Below, piece after piece: positions 9,210-17,254 of a stretch of 60,751 bases of DNA. Numbering within the stretch: position 1 is the first letter of the stretch; every line of letters starts with the position of its first letter. The stretch is taken from positions 1-60,751 of the forward strand of contig NZ_VHQI01000017.1 in assembly GCF_006517625.1 (NCBI RefSeq), read 5' to 3'. This DNA comes from Mixta tenebrionis (GTDB lineage Bacteria; Pseudomonadota; Gammaproteobacteria; Enterobacterales; Enterobacteriaceae). The position numbers and the translations under genes are program-made. The notes under the pieces are model-generated. The model made no database searches and had not been told where the DNA came from. It worked only from the letters and a program-made list of their open reading frames with translations.

Positions 9210-9431
9210 TTCGCCGGGCGCCCTTAAAGGCTTAGCGGCAATATGAGTGTTTCGCTCTGAGCGGTAAATGCCTCCCCCGATTTAAGTCGCTGGTTGGGCG
9301 GTTGAATTTTCAACGGCGCTGGGTAGTTACTGTGCGGCGCCTTCTCCCATTGGTTTCGGCATTCCGGCTGGTAGCTTTACGGCCGAATTTGTTATTTTTC
9401 CGCTCCCTCTTCTTTCCCGTGTCTGATTTCA

Positions 9432-9626
9432 GTTTTTAGCCGCCAGCCGCCGGTTGTTAGACGGCAACCAGCACTCATTAGCCATCGGTTGGTTAGCCGT
9501 CACTGGCCGCCAGCTATTCGTTGGTCGCCAGCGTTCAACCACTATTTACTGGCTATCATCCGCCGGCCATCGGTTACTATCTACCATTCGCCATTCGCCA
9601 TTCGGCAGCCACCAGCCACCAGCATC
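9432..9626. repeat. Degenerate short tandem repeats including CCATTCG x3 and CAGCCAC x2
   Basis: The stretch is built from recurring short words. CCATTCG occurs three times in perfect tandem at 9584-9604. Two base pairs later CAGCCAC occurs at 9606-9612 and 9613-9619, followed by the partial copy CAGCATC. GCCATCGGTT occurs at 9481-9490 and again at 9566-9575, and variants of CGCCAGC are scattered upstream. The heptamer period is clear in the last 45 bases and blurred before that. No protein or RNA structure explains it. Confidence 0.7.
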
Positions 9627-9875
9627 TGTTCTCTAATCACTTTCAGACGCCAACCCTAACTTCCTGTCTTCAACTCCTTCTTGATAATTTTCTGGCGGTA
9701 GTTTTATCGCCAGGCATAACCCTGTCTCAATTAATCCTCCGCAACACTTTTCTTCAGGCAATTGTTTCTTACGTTTAAAAATAATTATTTATTATCATTG
9801 TTTTTGTTTTATTTATGTTAATTGCAAGATCGGGAATTAACTAAATTCAGCTAATAGCAATCGAATATTTACTAA

Positions 9876-9907
9876 GGAATAGTGATTTTGTGACGTACCG
9901 CTATTCC
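9876..9907. promoter_or_regulatory. Inverted repeat in the leader of the beta-glucoside operon
   Basis: GGAATAGTG (9876-9884) and CGCTATTCC (9899-9907) are inverted with one mismatch, separated by 14 bases, 134 bases before the EIIC start. This is the size and symmetry of an operator for a dimeric regulator, but it could also fold in the mRNA. No ChbR/CelD or antiterminator gene lies next to the operon, so the cognate protein is unknown. Confidence 0.35.
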
Positions 9908-10040
9908 ACAGTAGTAATGATAGGGGGATATTTTACCGATTGCTGAAGGTGATAAAAACACAGGGTGATAGTTATATTCCCCTGCGTGAAAATTAAGAAA
10001 AATACAGTTTTTTACAGGCTCCAGCAGGGGAAGGGATAGC

Positions 10041-11351
10041 ATGAATAACAAAACAGTTAACAGCTTAGAAAGCTGTCTTAATATACTTGCGCGTATTGCC
10101 AGTACTAAAGCCCTGGTGGCTTTAAAGGATGGGTTCATTTTAACTATGCCGGCAACGCTCATAGGCTCGCTATTTTTACTGGCCGCTAATCTGCCCGTGG
10201 CGGGATATCAGGATTTTATGGCCTCGCTCTTCGGAGAACGCTGGGATAGCGGGATAAACAAAGTTGTCGGATCGACATTTGATATTATCGCCATTATCTC
10301 AGTTTTAGGAATTTCCTATCATTACGCCAAAAATGAACGTGTGGATGGCATATCTAACGCGATAACGGCATTAATATCTTTCCTGATCGTTTCATCTTCT
10401 TCGGTTAGCGCGCCTGGCGGCGAAGAGATAGAGGCGGTTATACCAAAATTATGGACCGGCGGTCAGGGCGTGATTACAGCGATAATTATCAGCTTACTCT
10501 CATCCGTCATATTTTGCTTTTTCGTTAAGAGGAAGATAACCATAAAGATGCCCGCCGGCGTGCCGGATGGCGTAGCTAATGCATTTATCGCCGTTATCCC
10601 CGGATTTGTTATTATGCTGCTGTCGATGATGGCGTTTTGCGTTTTTAACGCAATGAATACCACTCTCACCGAATTTATCTTTACCGGGCTGCAAACGCCG
10701 ATGCAGATGTTAACTGATACCTGGATCGGAGCGGTGATCATGGTTTTCCTGTGCGCGCTTCTGTTCTGGATGGGGTTGCACGGGCCTAATATCGTCATGG
10801 GTCCGATCCTTCCGGTACTGACGGCTAACTCCCTGGCAAATGCGCAGCTGGCCGCTGCAGGAACATTATCAATATCGGCCGGGGCCTATATTATGACGCC
10901 GCAGGTGCTTGACTACTTTGTGAAAGCGGGCGGCACCGGCGTGACTATCGGTTTGCTAATCGCGGCGCTGCTGCGTGCAAAATCGAAGCAGATGAAAGAT
11001 ATATCAAGGCTGGCTCTGCTACCGGGTTTATTTAATATCAATGAGCCAATTATTTTTGGCCTGCCGATTGTTTATAATTTCATTATGATTGTGCCTTTTT
11101 TATGCGTGCCTATTGTTACGCTGACCGTTATATATATGGCGATCGCCAGCGGATTTTTACCACCTTTTACCGCAATACAGGTTCCCTGGACAATGCCGCC
11201 CATTCTGTCTGGTTTTATATTGCAGGGATATAAAGGGGTTATTGTTCAGATGGTCGTTATTATCGTATCGGTGCTGATCTACTATCCGTTTATGGTTATC
11301 CAGGACAGGATCTATCTGGAAAAAGAGAAGAATCAGCAGAGTAAGGGTTAG
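10041..11351 (+). CDS. PTS cellobiose/lichenan-type permease EIIC (CelB/ChbC family)
   Basis: This 436-residue protein is a lactose/cellobiose-family EIIC, the membrane channel that moves a beta-glucoside through the inner membrane for phosphorylation by EIIB. About ten hydrophobic segments are visible, along with the family signature LPGLFNINEPIIFGLPIVYN near residues 330-350, which carries the conserved NEP substrate-site residues, and the MGLHGPNIVMGPI segment. It is the first gene of an operon with a GH4 hydrolase and a ROK kinase. The oddity is that no EIIA or EIIB gene is present. They may be supplied from another locus, or the protein may act as a facilitator feeding the kinase. Confidence 0.9.
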   Translation: MNNKTVNSLESCLNILARIASTKALVALKDGFILTMPATLIGSLFLLAANLPVAGYQDFMASLFGERWDSGINKVVGSTFDIIAIISVLGISYHYAKNERVDGISNAITALISFLIVSSSSVSAPGGEEIEAVIPKLWTGGQGVITAIIISLLSSVIFCFFVKRKITIKMPAGVPDGVANAFIAVIPGFVIMLLSMMAFCVFNAMNTTLTEFIFTGLQTPMQMLTDTWIGAVIMVFLCALLFWMGLHGPNIVMGPILPVLTANSLANAQLAAAGTLSISAGAYIMTPQVLDYFVKAGGTGVTIGLLIAALLRAKSKQMKDISRLALLPGLFNINEPIIFGLPIVYNFIMIVPFLCVPIVTLTVIYMAIASGFLPPFTAIQVPWTMPPILSGFILQGYKGVIVQMVVIIVSVLIYYPFMVIQDRIYLEKEKNQQSKG

Positions 11352-11410
11352 CGCATGTTTTTGCCGGCGGTTAAACATCAACTCGCGCCGGAAAAGAAAA
11401 GGAAGTTAAA

Positions 11411-12790
11411 ATGCAAAGAAAGTCTTTAAAAATAGTAACTATCGGCGGCGGCAGCACCTATACGCCGGAACTGATCGATGGCTTCATAAAACGCTATGAT
11501 GAATTGCCTATTACTGAAATGTGGCTGGTGGACGTTGAGGAAGGCAAAAACAAGCTGGAGATTGTAGGCAAGCTGGCGCAAAGAATGTGGAACGCCTCTC
11601 CTTACCGCGTAAAAGTCCATTGTACGCTGGATCGTAAAGCGGCATTAAAAGATGCTGATTTTGTTACCACCCAGTTTCGCGTCGGGCAGCTGGAAGCAAG
11701 AATAAAGGATGAAAGAATTCCTTTTTCATACGGGCTGTTAGGCCAGGAAACTAACGGGGCCGGCGGCATTTTTAAAGCTCTGCGAACCATCCCGGTAATT
11801 ATCGAGATAATCGAAGATATGATGGCGCTGTGCCCAAACGCGTGGCTGATTAATTTCACCAACCCCAGCGGCATGGTTACCGAGGCTATTCTCAGATATA
11901 CCCGCTGGCGGCGCGTTATTGGGCTGTGCAACGTGCCGGTTAACGCAATGATGAAAGAGCCGCAATCTATCGATGCCACCCTGTCGGAACTTACCTATAA
12001 ATTTGCCGGGCTGAACCATTTTCACTGGCACCGCGTTTTTGACCATAACGGTGATGATGTTACTGCAAAAATTATCGATGCCATGTACAACAACCGGGAT
12101 ACAGGCATACCGGCCAATATTCACAAGGTTCCTTTCCTGCGAGAACAGCTGGATCGGATGAACCTGCTGCCCTGCGGCTACCATCGCTATTATTACCGGC
12201 AGGAGGAGACGCTAAAGCGCGGAATCGAAGAATACCAAACCACCGGCACCAGAGCAGAAAAAGTCCAGCAAATGGAGGCGGAGCTGCTGGCGCTCTATCA
12301 GGATCAAACGCTCAGCACCAAACCTGAACTTTTATCTCAGCGAGGAGGGCTCTACTATTCTGAGTCAGCGTGTGAAGCTATCTCCGCCATCTATAACAAC
12401 AAACATTCACATATTGTGGTTTCCACCCGCAATGACGGCGCCGTGGCGGATCTTGATGACGATTGTGCGGTTGAGGTTTCCTGCTTTATCGGCGCGGCAG
12501 GCGCATTACCCATCGCCTTTGGGCGCCTGGCGCCCGCCGAGAGGGGCTGGCTTCAGCTGATGAAGAATATGGAGCTGTGCATCTGTGAAGCCGCTGTTAC
12601 CGGGGATTATGGCCTGGCGCTGCAGGCTTTTATCATGAATCCATTGATCCCCGGCGGCGAAACGGCGAAGCGCGTAATAGATGAGTTATTTATAGCACAT
12701 CGAAAATATCTCCCCCGTTTTGCAGAGGCAATCGCCAGGTTAGAGGGCACAGAGATAAAAGATCCGATTGCCAGACGTCTGTCTGTTTAA
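11411..12790 (+). CDS. 6-phospho-beta-glucosidase, glycoside hydrolase family 4
   Basis: The 459-residue product is a family 4 glycosidase of the CelF/ChbF type. These enzymes cleave phosphorylated beta-glucosides in the cytoplasm by an NAD- and metal-dependent redox-elimination route. The nucleotide-binding loop IGGGSTYTPE is at residues 11-20. GQETNGAGG follows at 111-119, INFTNPSGM at 147-155, then the metal ligands Cys173 in GLCNVP and His203 in GLNHFHW. The length and motifs are complete. GGAAG lies a few bases before the ATG. The gene sits 59 bases after the permease and 25 bases before the kinase, so it is almost certainly co-transcribed. Confidence 0.93.
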   Translation: MQRKSLKIVTIGGGSTYTPELIDGFIKRYDELPITEMWLVDVEEGKNKLEIVGKLAQRMWNASPYRVKVHCTLDRKAALKDADFVTTQFRVGQLEARIKDERIPFSYGLLGQETNGAGGIFKALRTIPVIIEIIEDMMALCPNAWLINFTNPSGMVTEAILRYTRWRRVIGLCNVPVNAMMKEPQSIDATLSELTYKFAGLNHFHWHRVFDHNGDDVTAKIIDAMYNNRDTGIPANIHKVPFLREQLDRMNLLPCGYHRYYYRQEETLKRGIEEYQTTGTRAEKVQQMEAELLALYQDQTLSTKPELLSQRGGLYYSESACEAISAIYNNKHSHIVVSTRNDGAVADLDDDCAVEVSCFIGAAGALPIAFGRLAPAERGWLQLMKNMELCICEAAVTGDYGLALQAFIMNPLIPGGETAKRVIDELFIAHRKYLPRFAEAIARLEGTEIKDPIARRLSV

Positions 12791-12815
12791 CCGTTAACAT
12801 TATGCGGGAAAGAGC

Positions 12816-13733
12816 ATGCATTATTTAGGGATTGATATCGGCGGCAGCTTTATAAAATATGCCGTTGTCGATGACCGCTACAGGATAATCAGCGCCTGGC
12901 AGAAACCTACGCTCGGCTTCGATGCGGCGCAGGATTTTTATGATTATCTGTGTCAGGGCGTTGATGACTCAGCCGTTCAACTGGTGGGTATCAGCGCGCC
13001 CGGCGTTATCGATAAATCATCGAGGGTGTTATCTAAAGCGGCCAGCAGCCTTGAGATTATCTGCGGCACCAACGTTAACGCTGAAGTAGCGAAAAGGCTT
13101 CATCTCCCGATAAAAACCTTAAATGATGGAAAAGCTGCTGCCTGTTGCGAACTTAAAATGGGCAACGGAAGGCATACGAAATCCAGCGCTTACTGGATTA
13201 TCGGTACCGGCATCGGCGGCTGTCTTTGTCTGGGCGATAAGATAATTTCTGGTGAGAACGGTATTGCCGGCGAATTCTCACATATTCCACTTTCCGTAGA
13301 GAAGGGGAAAATACGCGGTATTGGCAGCGCGGCTTCCGTCAGCGCGCTGTTGGCCGCCTATAACGCCAGAGTTCCGGCAGCTAAAAGCGTTACTGACGGC
13401 AAGTCGGTTTGCCAAAGATATCTTAATGGCGATCCAGAAGCGCAGCTGGCAATCGATGAATGGTGCCAGCATAACATTATGGGGCTGTATACGCTTACCA
13501 TGACCTTTAATCCTGAGGTGATATGCATCGGCGGCGCTATTAGCGAAGAAAGCTGGCTGATAGAGAAACTGCGGGAGGCCTATTATCAGATCGGTTCCCG
13601 CTTCAACAAGCTACTAACCACCAGAATCATCGGCTGTATGCATACGAAAAACGCTAATGTTTTAGGGGCGATTTTATATGCAAGGGAAGCGGTTATCGTT
13701 CCATCTTCGCCCGAAAGGGAGATAGATTCCTAA
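12816..13733 (+). CDS. ROK-family sugar kinase (beta-glucoside kinase-like)
   Basis: The 305-residue protein belongs to the ROK family. It has the phosphate-binding loop LGIDIGGSFIKYAVV at the N-terminus, the second phosphate motif WIIGTGIGGCL near residue 128 and a GENGIAGEFSHIPL segment. It lacks the CxCGxxGCxE zinc motif common in glucokinase-like ROK proteins; enzymes of the BglK (beta-glucoside kinase) type are, from memory, similar in this. In this operon a kinase making 6-phospho-beta-glucosides, the GH4 substrate, is the most economical reading; an alternative is phosphorylation of the glucose released by the hydrolase. It has no HTH, so it is not a NagC/Mlc-type repressor. Confidence 0.85.
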   Translation: MHYLGIDIGGSFIKYAVVDDRYRIISAWQKPTLGFDAAQDFYDYLCQGVDDSAVQLVGISAPGVIDKSSRVLSKAASSLEIICGTNVNAEVAKRLHLPIKTLNDGKAAACCELKMGNGRHTKSSAYWIIGTGIGGCLCLGDKIISGENGIAGEFSHIPLSVEKGKIRGIGSAASVSALLAAYNARVPAAKSVTDGKSVCQRYLNGDPEAQLAIDEWCQHNIMGLYTLTMTFNPEVICIGGAISEESWLIEKLREAYYQIGSRFNKLLTTRIIGCMHTKNANVLGAILYAREAVIVPSSPEREIDS

Positions 13734-13846
13734 TAAGAAGCGCTTACAGGAAAAGGATATCTTAGAACAATTAATGGCGCCTTAGCCAGATGCCGTCCTG
13801 ACTTTGCCGTTAAGTAAGCGGCACTCTCTTCTGGGGGATCAACGTG

Positions 13847-13963
13847 ATGCATATAAACCATTCGCTGAAGCAGTACATAACATCGGAGGCTCCAGCACCA
13901 GCACCAGCACCAGCACTAGCACCAGCATCAGCGCTTCCCTCAGGCAGATTTAAGACAGCATGA
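13847..13963 (+). CDS. Possible small protein with an Ala-Pro repeat
   Basis: An ATG with GGGGGA 8 bases upstream opens a 38-residue frame whose middle is an alternating Pro-Ala run (EAPAPAPAPALAPASALP). Pro-Ala runs act as stiff flexible linkers in larger proteins, for example in lipoyl-domain enzymes. The frame follows the ROK kinase by about 110 bases. It may be a real small protein, a remnant of a larger gene, or an accident of the hexamer repeat. I have no homologue in mind. Confidence 0.3.
   Translation: MHINHSLKQYITSEAPAPAPAPALAPASALPSGRFKTA
13892..13933. repeat. Hexanucleotide tandem repeat (CCAGCA)n
   Basis: Seven hexamer units run in tandem. Units 1-4 are perfect CCAGCA, unit 5 is CTAGCA, unit 6 is CCAGCA and unit 7 is TCAGCG. 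Because the unit is six bases, gain or loss of copies would keep the reading frame of the small ORF over it. Perfect units at one end and decayed units at the other are typical of a slippage-prone tract. Confidence 0.85.
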
Positions 13964-14191
13964 GTTCCGGTTTGGCGCTTTCGACAGTGCTAAAATCTGT
14001 TAGCGCTTTAAGCTCAATGCCGAATAAATCTTCATAATAGCTTTACTGATTGAAGGCCATGCGCGTAAGTTTTCCTGCGCATGCCCATAATGAATAAATC
14101 CATATCTCAGAAAACCCTGCGTAACTTAACTTCTTCCGTTCTGTTCATTCGTCACTGCTTTTAACTCGTTATCGTTTTTTGTGAGCCCAGG

Positions 14192-14305
14192 ATGATTTGT
14201 GAGAATGTCAGTGAGCAAGAATCCATAAATATCCTTAAGCCATATATTGGCGATATAAATTTAGCCTATCATCCAGGATTATATGTAATTGAAGATGGGG
14301 CTTAG
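14192..14305 (+). pseudogene. Small ORF or gene remnant before an orphan terminator
   Basis: The frame gives 37 residues starting MICENVSEQESINILKPYIG and ending GLYVIEDGA. It has a natural, protein-like composition and ends 32 bases before a strong terminator. The ATG lacks a proper ribosome binding site (AGG directly adjoins it), and the frame is open for nine more codons upstream without a better start. It looks like the 3' end of a decayed gene; a true small protein is less likely. The product is not recognised. Confidence 0.3.
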
Positions 14306-14337
14306 TCAGTTTGATTGTTTGTAATTATTGCCTGCCA

Positions 14338-14361
14338 GCCCGCCAAACGGCGGGCATTTTT
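14338..14361 (+). terminator. Intrinsic terminator without an obvious gene
   Basis: GCCCGCC (14338-14344), loop AAAC and GGCGGGC (14349-14355) form a perfect 7-bp GC stem, followed by ATTTTT. It reads on the + strand. No normal gene precedes it, only the 37-codon remnant, so it may end that gene's old transcript or a small RNA. Confidence 0.75.
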
Positions 14362-14603
14362 ATTGTCTCGCCGGAATGTGGAAGAGATTACCTGTAAACA
14401 TGTGCTGTTATTCTGAGTCCCGCAGCAAATTTTTAGCTTAATTTAGCGTGTTAGCAGTAGGCCATTCCGCACCGGCTGTCATTTTATCTTACGTCGCGGC
14501 TGGCGGCTTTTGCGAGGACGTTCACGCCAGGATTCAAGTGATTGTAACAAACAAAAGATATAAGTGATCTCCGCTGCAAATTTCATCTTTCCACTTGCTT
14601 AAG

Positions 14604-14658
14604 CTACGCGGGTAGATCTATTACTCTGCGTTAAAAAAATCGCTATCTACGCGAGTAG
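14604..14658. promoter_or_regulatory. Paired operator-like boxes before the MHS transporter
   Basis: CTACGCGGGTAG (14604-14615) and CTACGCGAGTAG (14647-14658) differ at one base and lie 43 bases apart, close to four helical turns. Each has inverted CTAC/GTAG ends, as LacI-family operators often do, with a CG-containing core. The boxes lie 57-111 bases before the transporter ATG, and a LacI-family regulator is encoded two genes on. Autoregulation of this cassette by that protein is the natural inference; no binding data are available here. Confidence 0.5.
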
Positions 14659-14714
14659 AATGGGAACGGGATAAGCCTGCAGCCCTTTGTTGACAGTTAC
14701 TTTAAGGATTCCTT

Positions 14715-16109
14715 ATGAACACTCATTCAACCTCTGTTCCTCCGTCCGGCGATCAACAGGCCGCACAGGAACGTCTGGCAACCCCTGAGGGGCGCCGCGA
14801 ATTCTGGCGTGCGACGCTCTCCTGCTGGCTGGGCACAACCATGGAATACGCTGATTTCGCCCTCTACGGTCTTGCTGCCGGCATTATCTTCGGCGACGTC
14901 TTTTTTCCGGAGGCGACGCCCGTTATGGCTCTGCTTTCCAGCTTTGCCGCCTATTCCGTCGGTTTTATTGCCCGTCCCATCGGTGCGCTGCTTTTCGGCT
15001 GGATAGGCGATCGTCATGGCCGTAAGGTTGTTATGGTTATCACTATTGGGCTGATGGGGCTATCAACCATGCTGATAGGGCTAATCCCCAGCTATGCCCG
15101 GATTGGAGTATGGGCTCCGATATGCCTGGTTATTCTGCGCTTTTCTCAGGGATTGGGGGCCGGAGCGGAACTTTCAGGCGGCACCGTTATGCTGGGCGAA
15201 TATGCGCCCGTAAAGCGACGCGGGCTGGTTTCTTCAATCATTGCCCTGGGTTCCAATAGTGGGACATTGCTGGCTTCGCTGGTCTGGCTGATCGTATTAC
15301 AAATGGATAAAGAGGATTTACTGAGCTGGGGATGGCGCATTCCATTCCTGTGCAGCATTTTCATTGCCGCAGCGGCCCTGTTAATCCGCCGCCATATGCG
15401 CGAAACGCCGGTTTTTGAGCGGCAAAAAGCTCAGCTACAGACAGAACGCGCGCGTGCGCTGCAGCAGGGGCAGGAGATGCAGCGCCACGACACCCGTAGT
15501 TTCTGGCGGCGTACCAGAGCATTCTGGACGATGGTCGGCTTGCGCATCGGCGAGAATGGCCCTTCTTACCTCGCTCAGGGATTTATCATTGGCTATGTCG
15601 CCAAGGTGCTGATGGTAGATAAATCCGTACCGACGGTTGCCGTATTCCTCGCTTCCGTGCTGGGGTTCGCCATTATTCCTCTGGCGGGCTGGCTTTCTGA
15701 CCGGTTCGGCAGACGCATCACCTACCGCTGGTTCTGCCTGCTTTTGATTCTCTACGCTTTTCCAGCCTTTATGCTGCTGGATACGCGTGAGCCCTGGATT
15801 GTTATCGCCACCATCGTCACAGGAATGGCGCTGGCGTCGCTGGGCATTTTCGGCGTGCAGGCTGCCTGGGGCGTCGAGCTGTTCGGCGTAACCAACCGTT
15901 ATACTAAAATGGCATTTGCTAAAGAGCTGGGTTCTATTATGTCTGGCGGAACGGCTCCGCTGGTGGCCTCGGCATTGCTCTCTTTCTATGGACACTGGTG
16001 GCCTATCGCCCTCTATTTTGTATGTATGGCAGCTATCGGCCTGGCAACCACCTTTTTCGCCCCGGAAACGCGTGGACGGGATCTTAACCTGCCGGAGGAT
16101 GCGATTTAA
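14715..16109 (+). CDS. MFS transporter of the metabolite:H+ symporter (MHS) type
   Basis: The 464-residue protein has about twelve transmembrane segments and MHS hallmarks. These are the start of helix 1 (WLGTTMEYADFALYG), the RPIGALLFGWIGDRHGRK loop between helices 2 and 3, RFSQGLGAGAELSGG and the SDRFGRR repeat in the second half. Relatives such as ShiA and ProP take up organic acids or osmolytes with protons. Here the neighbours are a LacI-family regulator and a nucleoside hydrolase, so a nucleoside or ribosyl compound is a plausible substrate, but that is inference from context. AAGGA precedes the ATG at a good distance. Confidence 0.88.
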   Translation: MNTHSTSVPPSGDQQAAQERLATPEGRREFWRATLSCWLGTTMEYADFALYGLAAGIIFGDVFFPEATPVMALLSSFAAYSVGFIARPIGALLFGWIGDRHGRKVVMVITIGLMGLSTMLIGLIPSYARIGVWAPICLVILRFSQGLGAGAELSGGTVMLGEYAPVKRRGLVSSIIALGSNSGTLLASLVWLIVLQMDKEDLLSWGWRIPFLCSIFIAAAALLIRRHMRETPVFERQKAQLQTERARALQQGQEMQRHDTRSFWRRTRAFWTMVGLRIGENGPSYLAQGFIIGYVAKVLMVDKSVPTVAVFLASVLGFAIIPLAGWLSDRFGRRITYRWFCLLLILYAFPAFMLLDTREPWIVIATIVTGMALASLGIFGVQAAWGVELFGVTNRYTKMAFAKELGSIMSGGTAPLVASALLSFYGHWWPIALYFVCMAAIGLATTFFAPETRGRDLNLPEDAI

Positions 16110-16212
16110 AGGCGGTAGAACTGAAATGCACATGCTTCAGCCGGGATTTTTGGGTTGCAACGCCTTATGCTGTCTGGAAAAAATGGCTTAATCTGAACCA
16201 GGTAGGTGCCCT

Positions 16213-17244
16213 GTGACCCAATCACATTTGCAGCGCGTAACGCGCTCCGACGTAGCCCGCGAGGCGGGAACGTCAGTGGCGGTAGTCAGCTACGTTATCA
16301 ATAATGGTCCGCGCCCCGTTGCGGAGGCGACCCGGCAGCGCGTGCTTCAGGCTATTGAGAAAACCGGCTACCGCCCGAATGGCATAGCGCGCGCGCTGGC
16401 TTCGGGCAGTACGCAGACCTACGGCCTGGTCGCGCCTGATATCTCCAATCCGTTTATCGCTTCAATGGCGCATGCGCTGCAGCGCGAGGCTTTTGCTGAC
16501 GGCAAGGTGTTGCTGCTGGGGGACGCCGGCGATAACAGCGGGCGTGAGCGTGAGCTTATCAACAATATGTTACATCGTCAGGTTGACGGTCTGATTTATA
16601 CCAGCGTCGATCGGCATCCACATATTGGGCTAATCCAGCAGAGCGGAACACCATGCGTCATGCTGGATCGCGTAGATCCAGGGTTAAACGTCAGCGTTAT
16701 TCAGGTTGATGAACAGCTGGCGGCCTGGCAGGCGACGCGTCATCTCATCAGCCACGGATACCGGGAGATCGGTATTATCTGCGGCCCGCGTGAAATGCTT
16801 AATACTCAGGATCGTATAAGGGGATGGCAAAGGGCGCTGGAGGAAGCGGCGCTGAGCATTAACCCGGCGTGGATCTTTGCTACCAACTATACGCGAGCAG
16901 GCGGATATGAGGCGACAAAACGTATGCTGCAAGGAAGCGTGCCGCGCGCGCTGTTCGCTACCAATGAGCTGCAGGCGCTTGGCTGCCTGCGCGCTTTGGC
17001 GGAACAGGGGCTGGGTGTTCCACAGGATGTCGCTCTGGTCTGCTTTAACGCAACAGAGGAATCCGCTTATAACGTCCCGTCACTGACGGCGGTTCGCCAG
17101 CCGGTAGATAAAATGGCGCGTGCTGCAATTGATATGCTGAAAAGCTGGGATGGAGAAGTGCGTCGCGTTGAATTTGATTTCTATTTAAGAGTGGGAGAGT
17201 CGTGTGGCTGTCAAGGATATGAAGTGCGCCCCGAAGAGGGCTGA
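16213..17244 (+). CDS. LacI/GalR-family transcriptional regulator
   Basis: The 343-residue protein has an N-terminal LacI HTH (SDVAREAGTSVAVVSYVING-like, residues 11-30) with the hinge sequence RPNGIARALASGST, then a periplasmic-binding-protein-like sensor domain that includes YGLVAPDISNPF and ATNELQALGCLRAL. The start is GTG, with AGGTAGGTG upstream. It lies between the transporter and the nucleoside hydrolase on the same strand, so it probably controls both and may bind the paired boxes at 14604-14658. The effector could be a nucleoside or ribose. Confidence 0.92.
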   Translation: MTQSHLQRVTRSDVAREAGTSVAVVSYVINNGPRPVAEATRQRVLQAIEKTGYRPNGIARALASGSTQTYGLVAPDISNPFIASMAHALQREAFADGKVLLLGDAGDNSGRERELINNMLHRQVDGLIYTSVDRHPHIGLIQQSGTPCVMLDRVDPGLNVSVIQVDEQLAAWQATRHLISHGYREIGIICGPREMLNTQDRIRGWQRALEEAALSINPAWIFATNYTRAGGYEATKRMLQGSVPRALFATNELQALGCLRALAEQGLGVPQDVALVCFNATEESAYNVPSLTAVRQPVDKMARAAIDMLKSWDGEVRRVEFDFYLRVGESCGCQGYEVRPEEG

Positions 17245-17254
17245 AGGCGAACCG

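Larger units (their letters stand above)
9210..10040. other. Intergenic gap after the T6SS cluster
   Basis: These 831 bases hold no convincing gene. The first 220 bases show no strong terminator for tssJ. The part from about 9430 to 9626 is a low-complexity stretch of short repeats, listed separately. The last 250 bases are AT-rich and form the leader of the beta-glucoside operon, with an inverted repeat at 9876-9907 and AGGGGAAGGGA just before the celB-like ATG. Short open frames at 9454-9778 have no ribosome binding site and translate into repeat-derived low-complexity peptides. Confidence 0.7.
13734..14714. other. Intergenic gap between the beta-glucoside and nucleoside operons
   Basis: This 981-base gap contains no gene of ordinary size. 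It holds a hexamer repeat within a possible 38-codon ORF (13847-13963), a second small ORF (14192-14305), an orphan terminator (14338-14361) and, at its right end, the promoter region of the MHS transporter with paired operator-like boxes. These are listed separately. The rest shows nothing that I can name. Confidence 0.7.

Noticed and set aside
9432-9626. CRISPR array
   Set aside because: The repeats are 7-10 bases, adjoin each other without unique spacers of regular length, and no cas gene is in the window.
9454-9778. Two overlapping short ORFs in the repeat region
   Set aside because: Their peptides come from the low-complexity repeat and they lack ribosome binding sites.
17204-17254. GTG start for the nucleoside hydrolase inside the regulator gene
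   Set aside because: The extra 17 residues do not fit the family, and the ATG at 17255 has a proper ribosome binding site.
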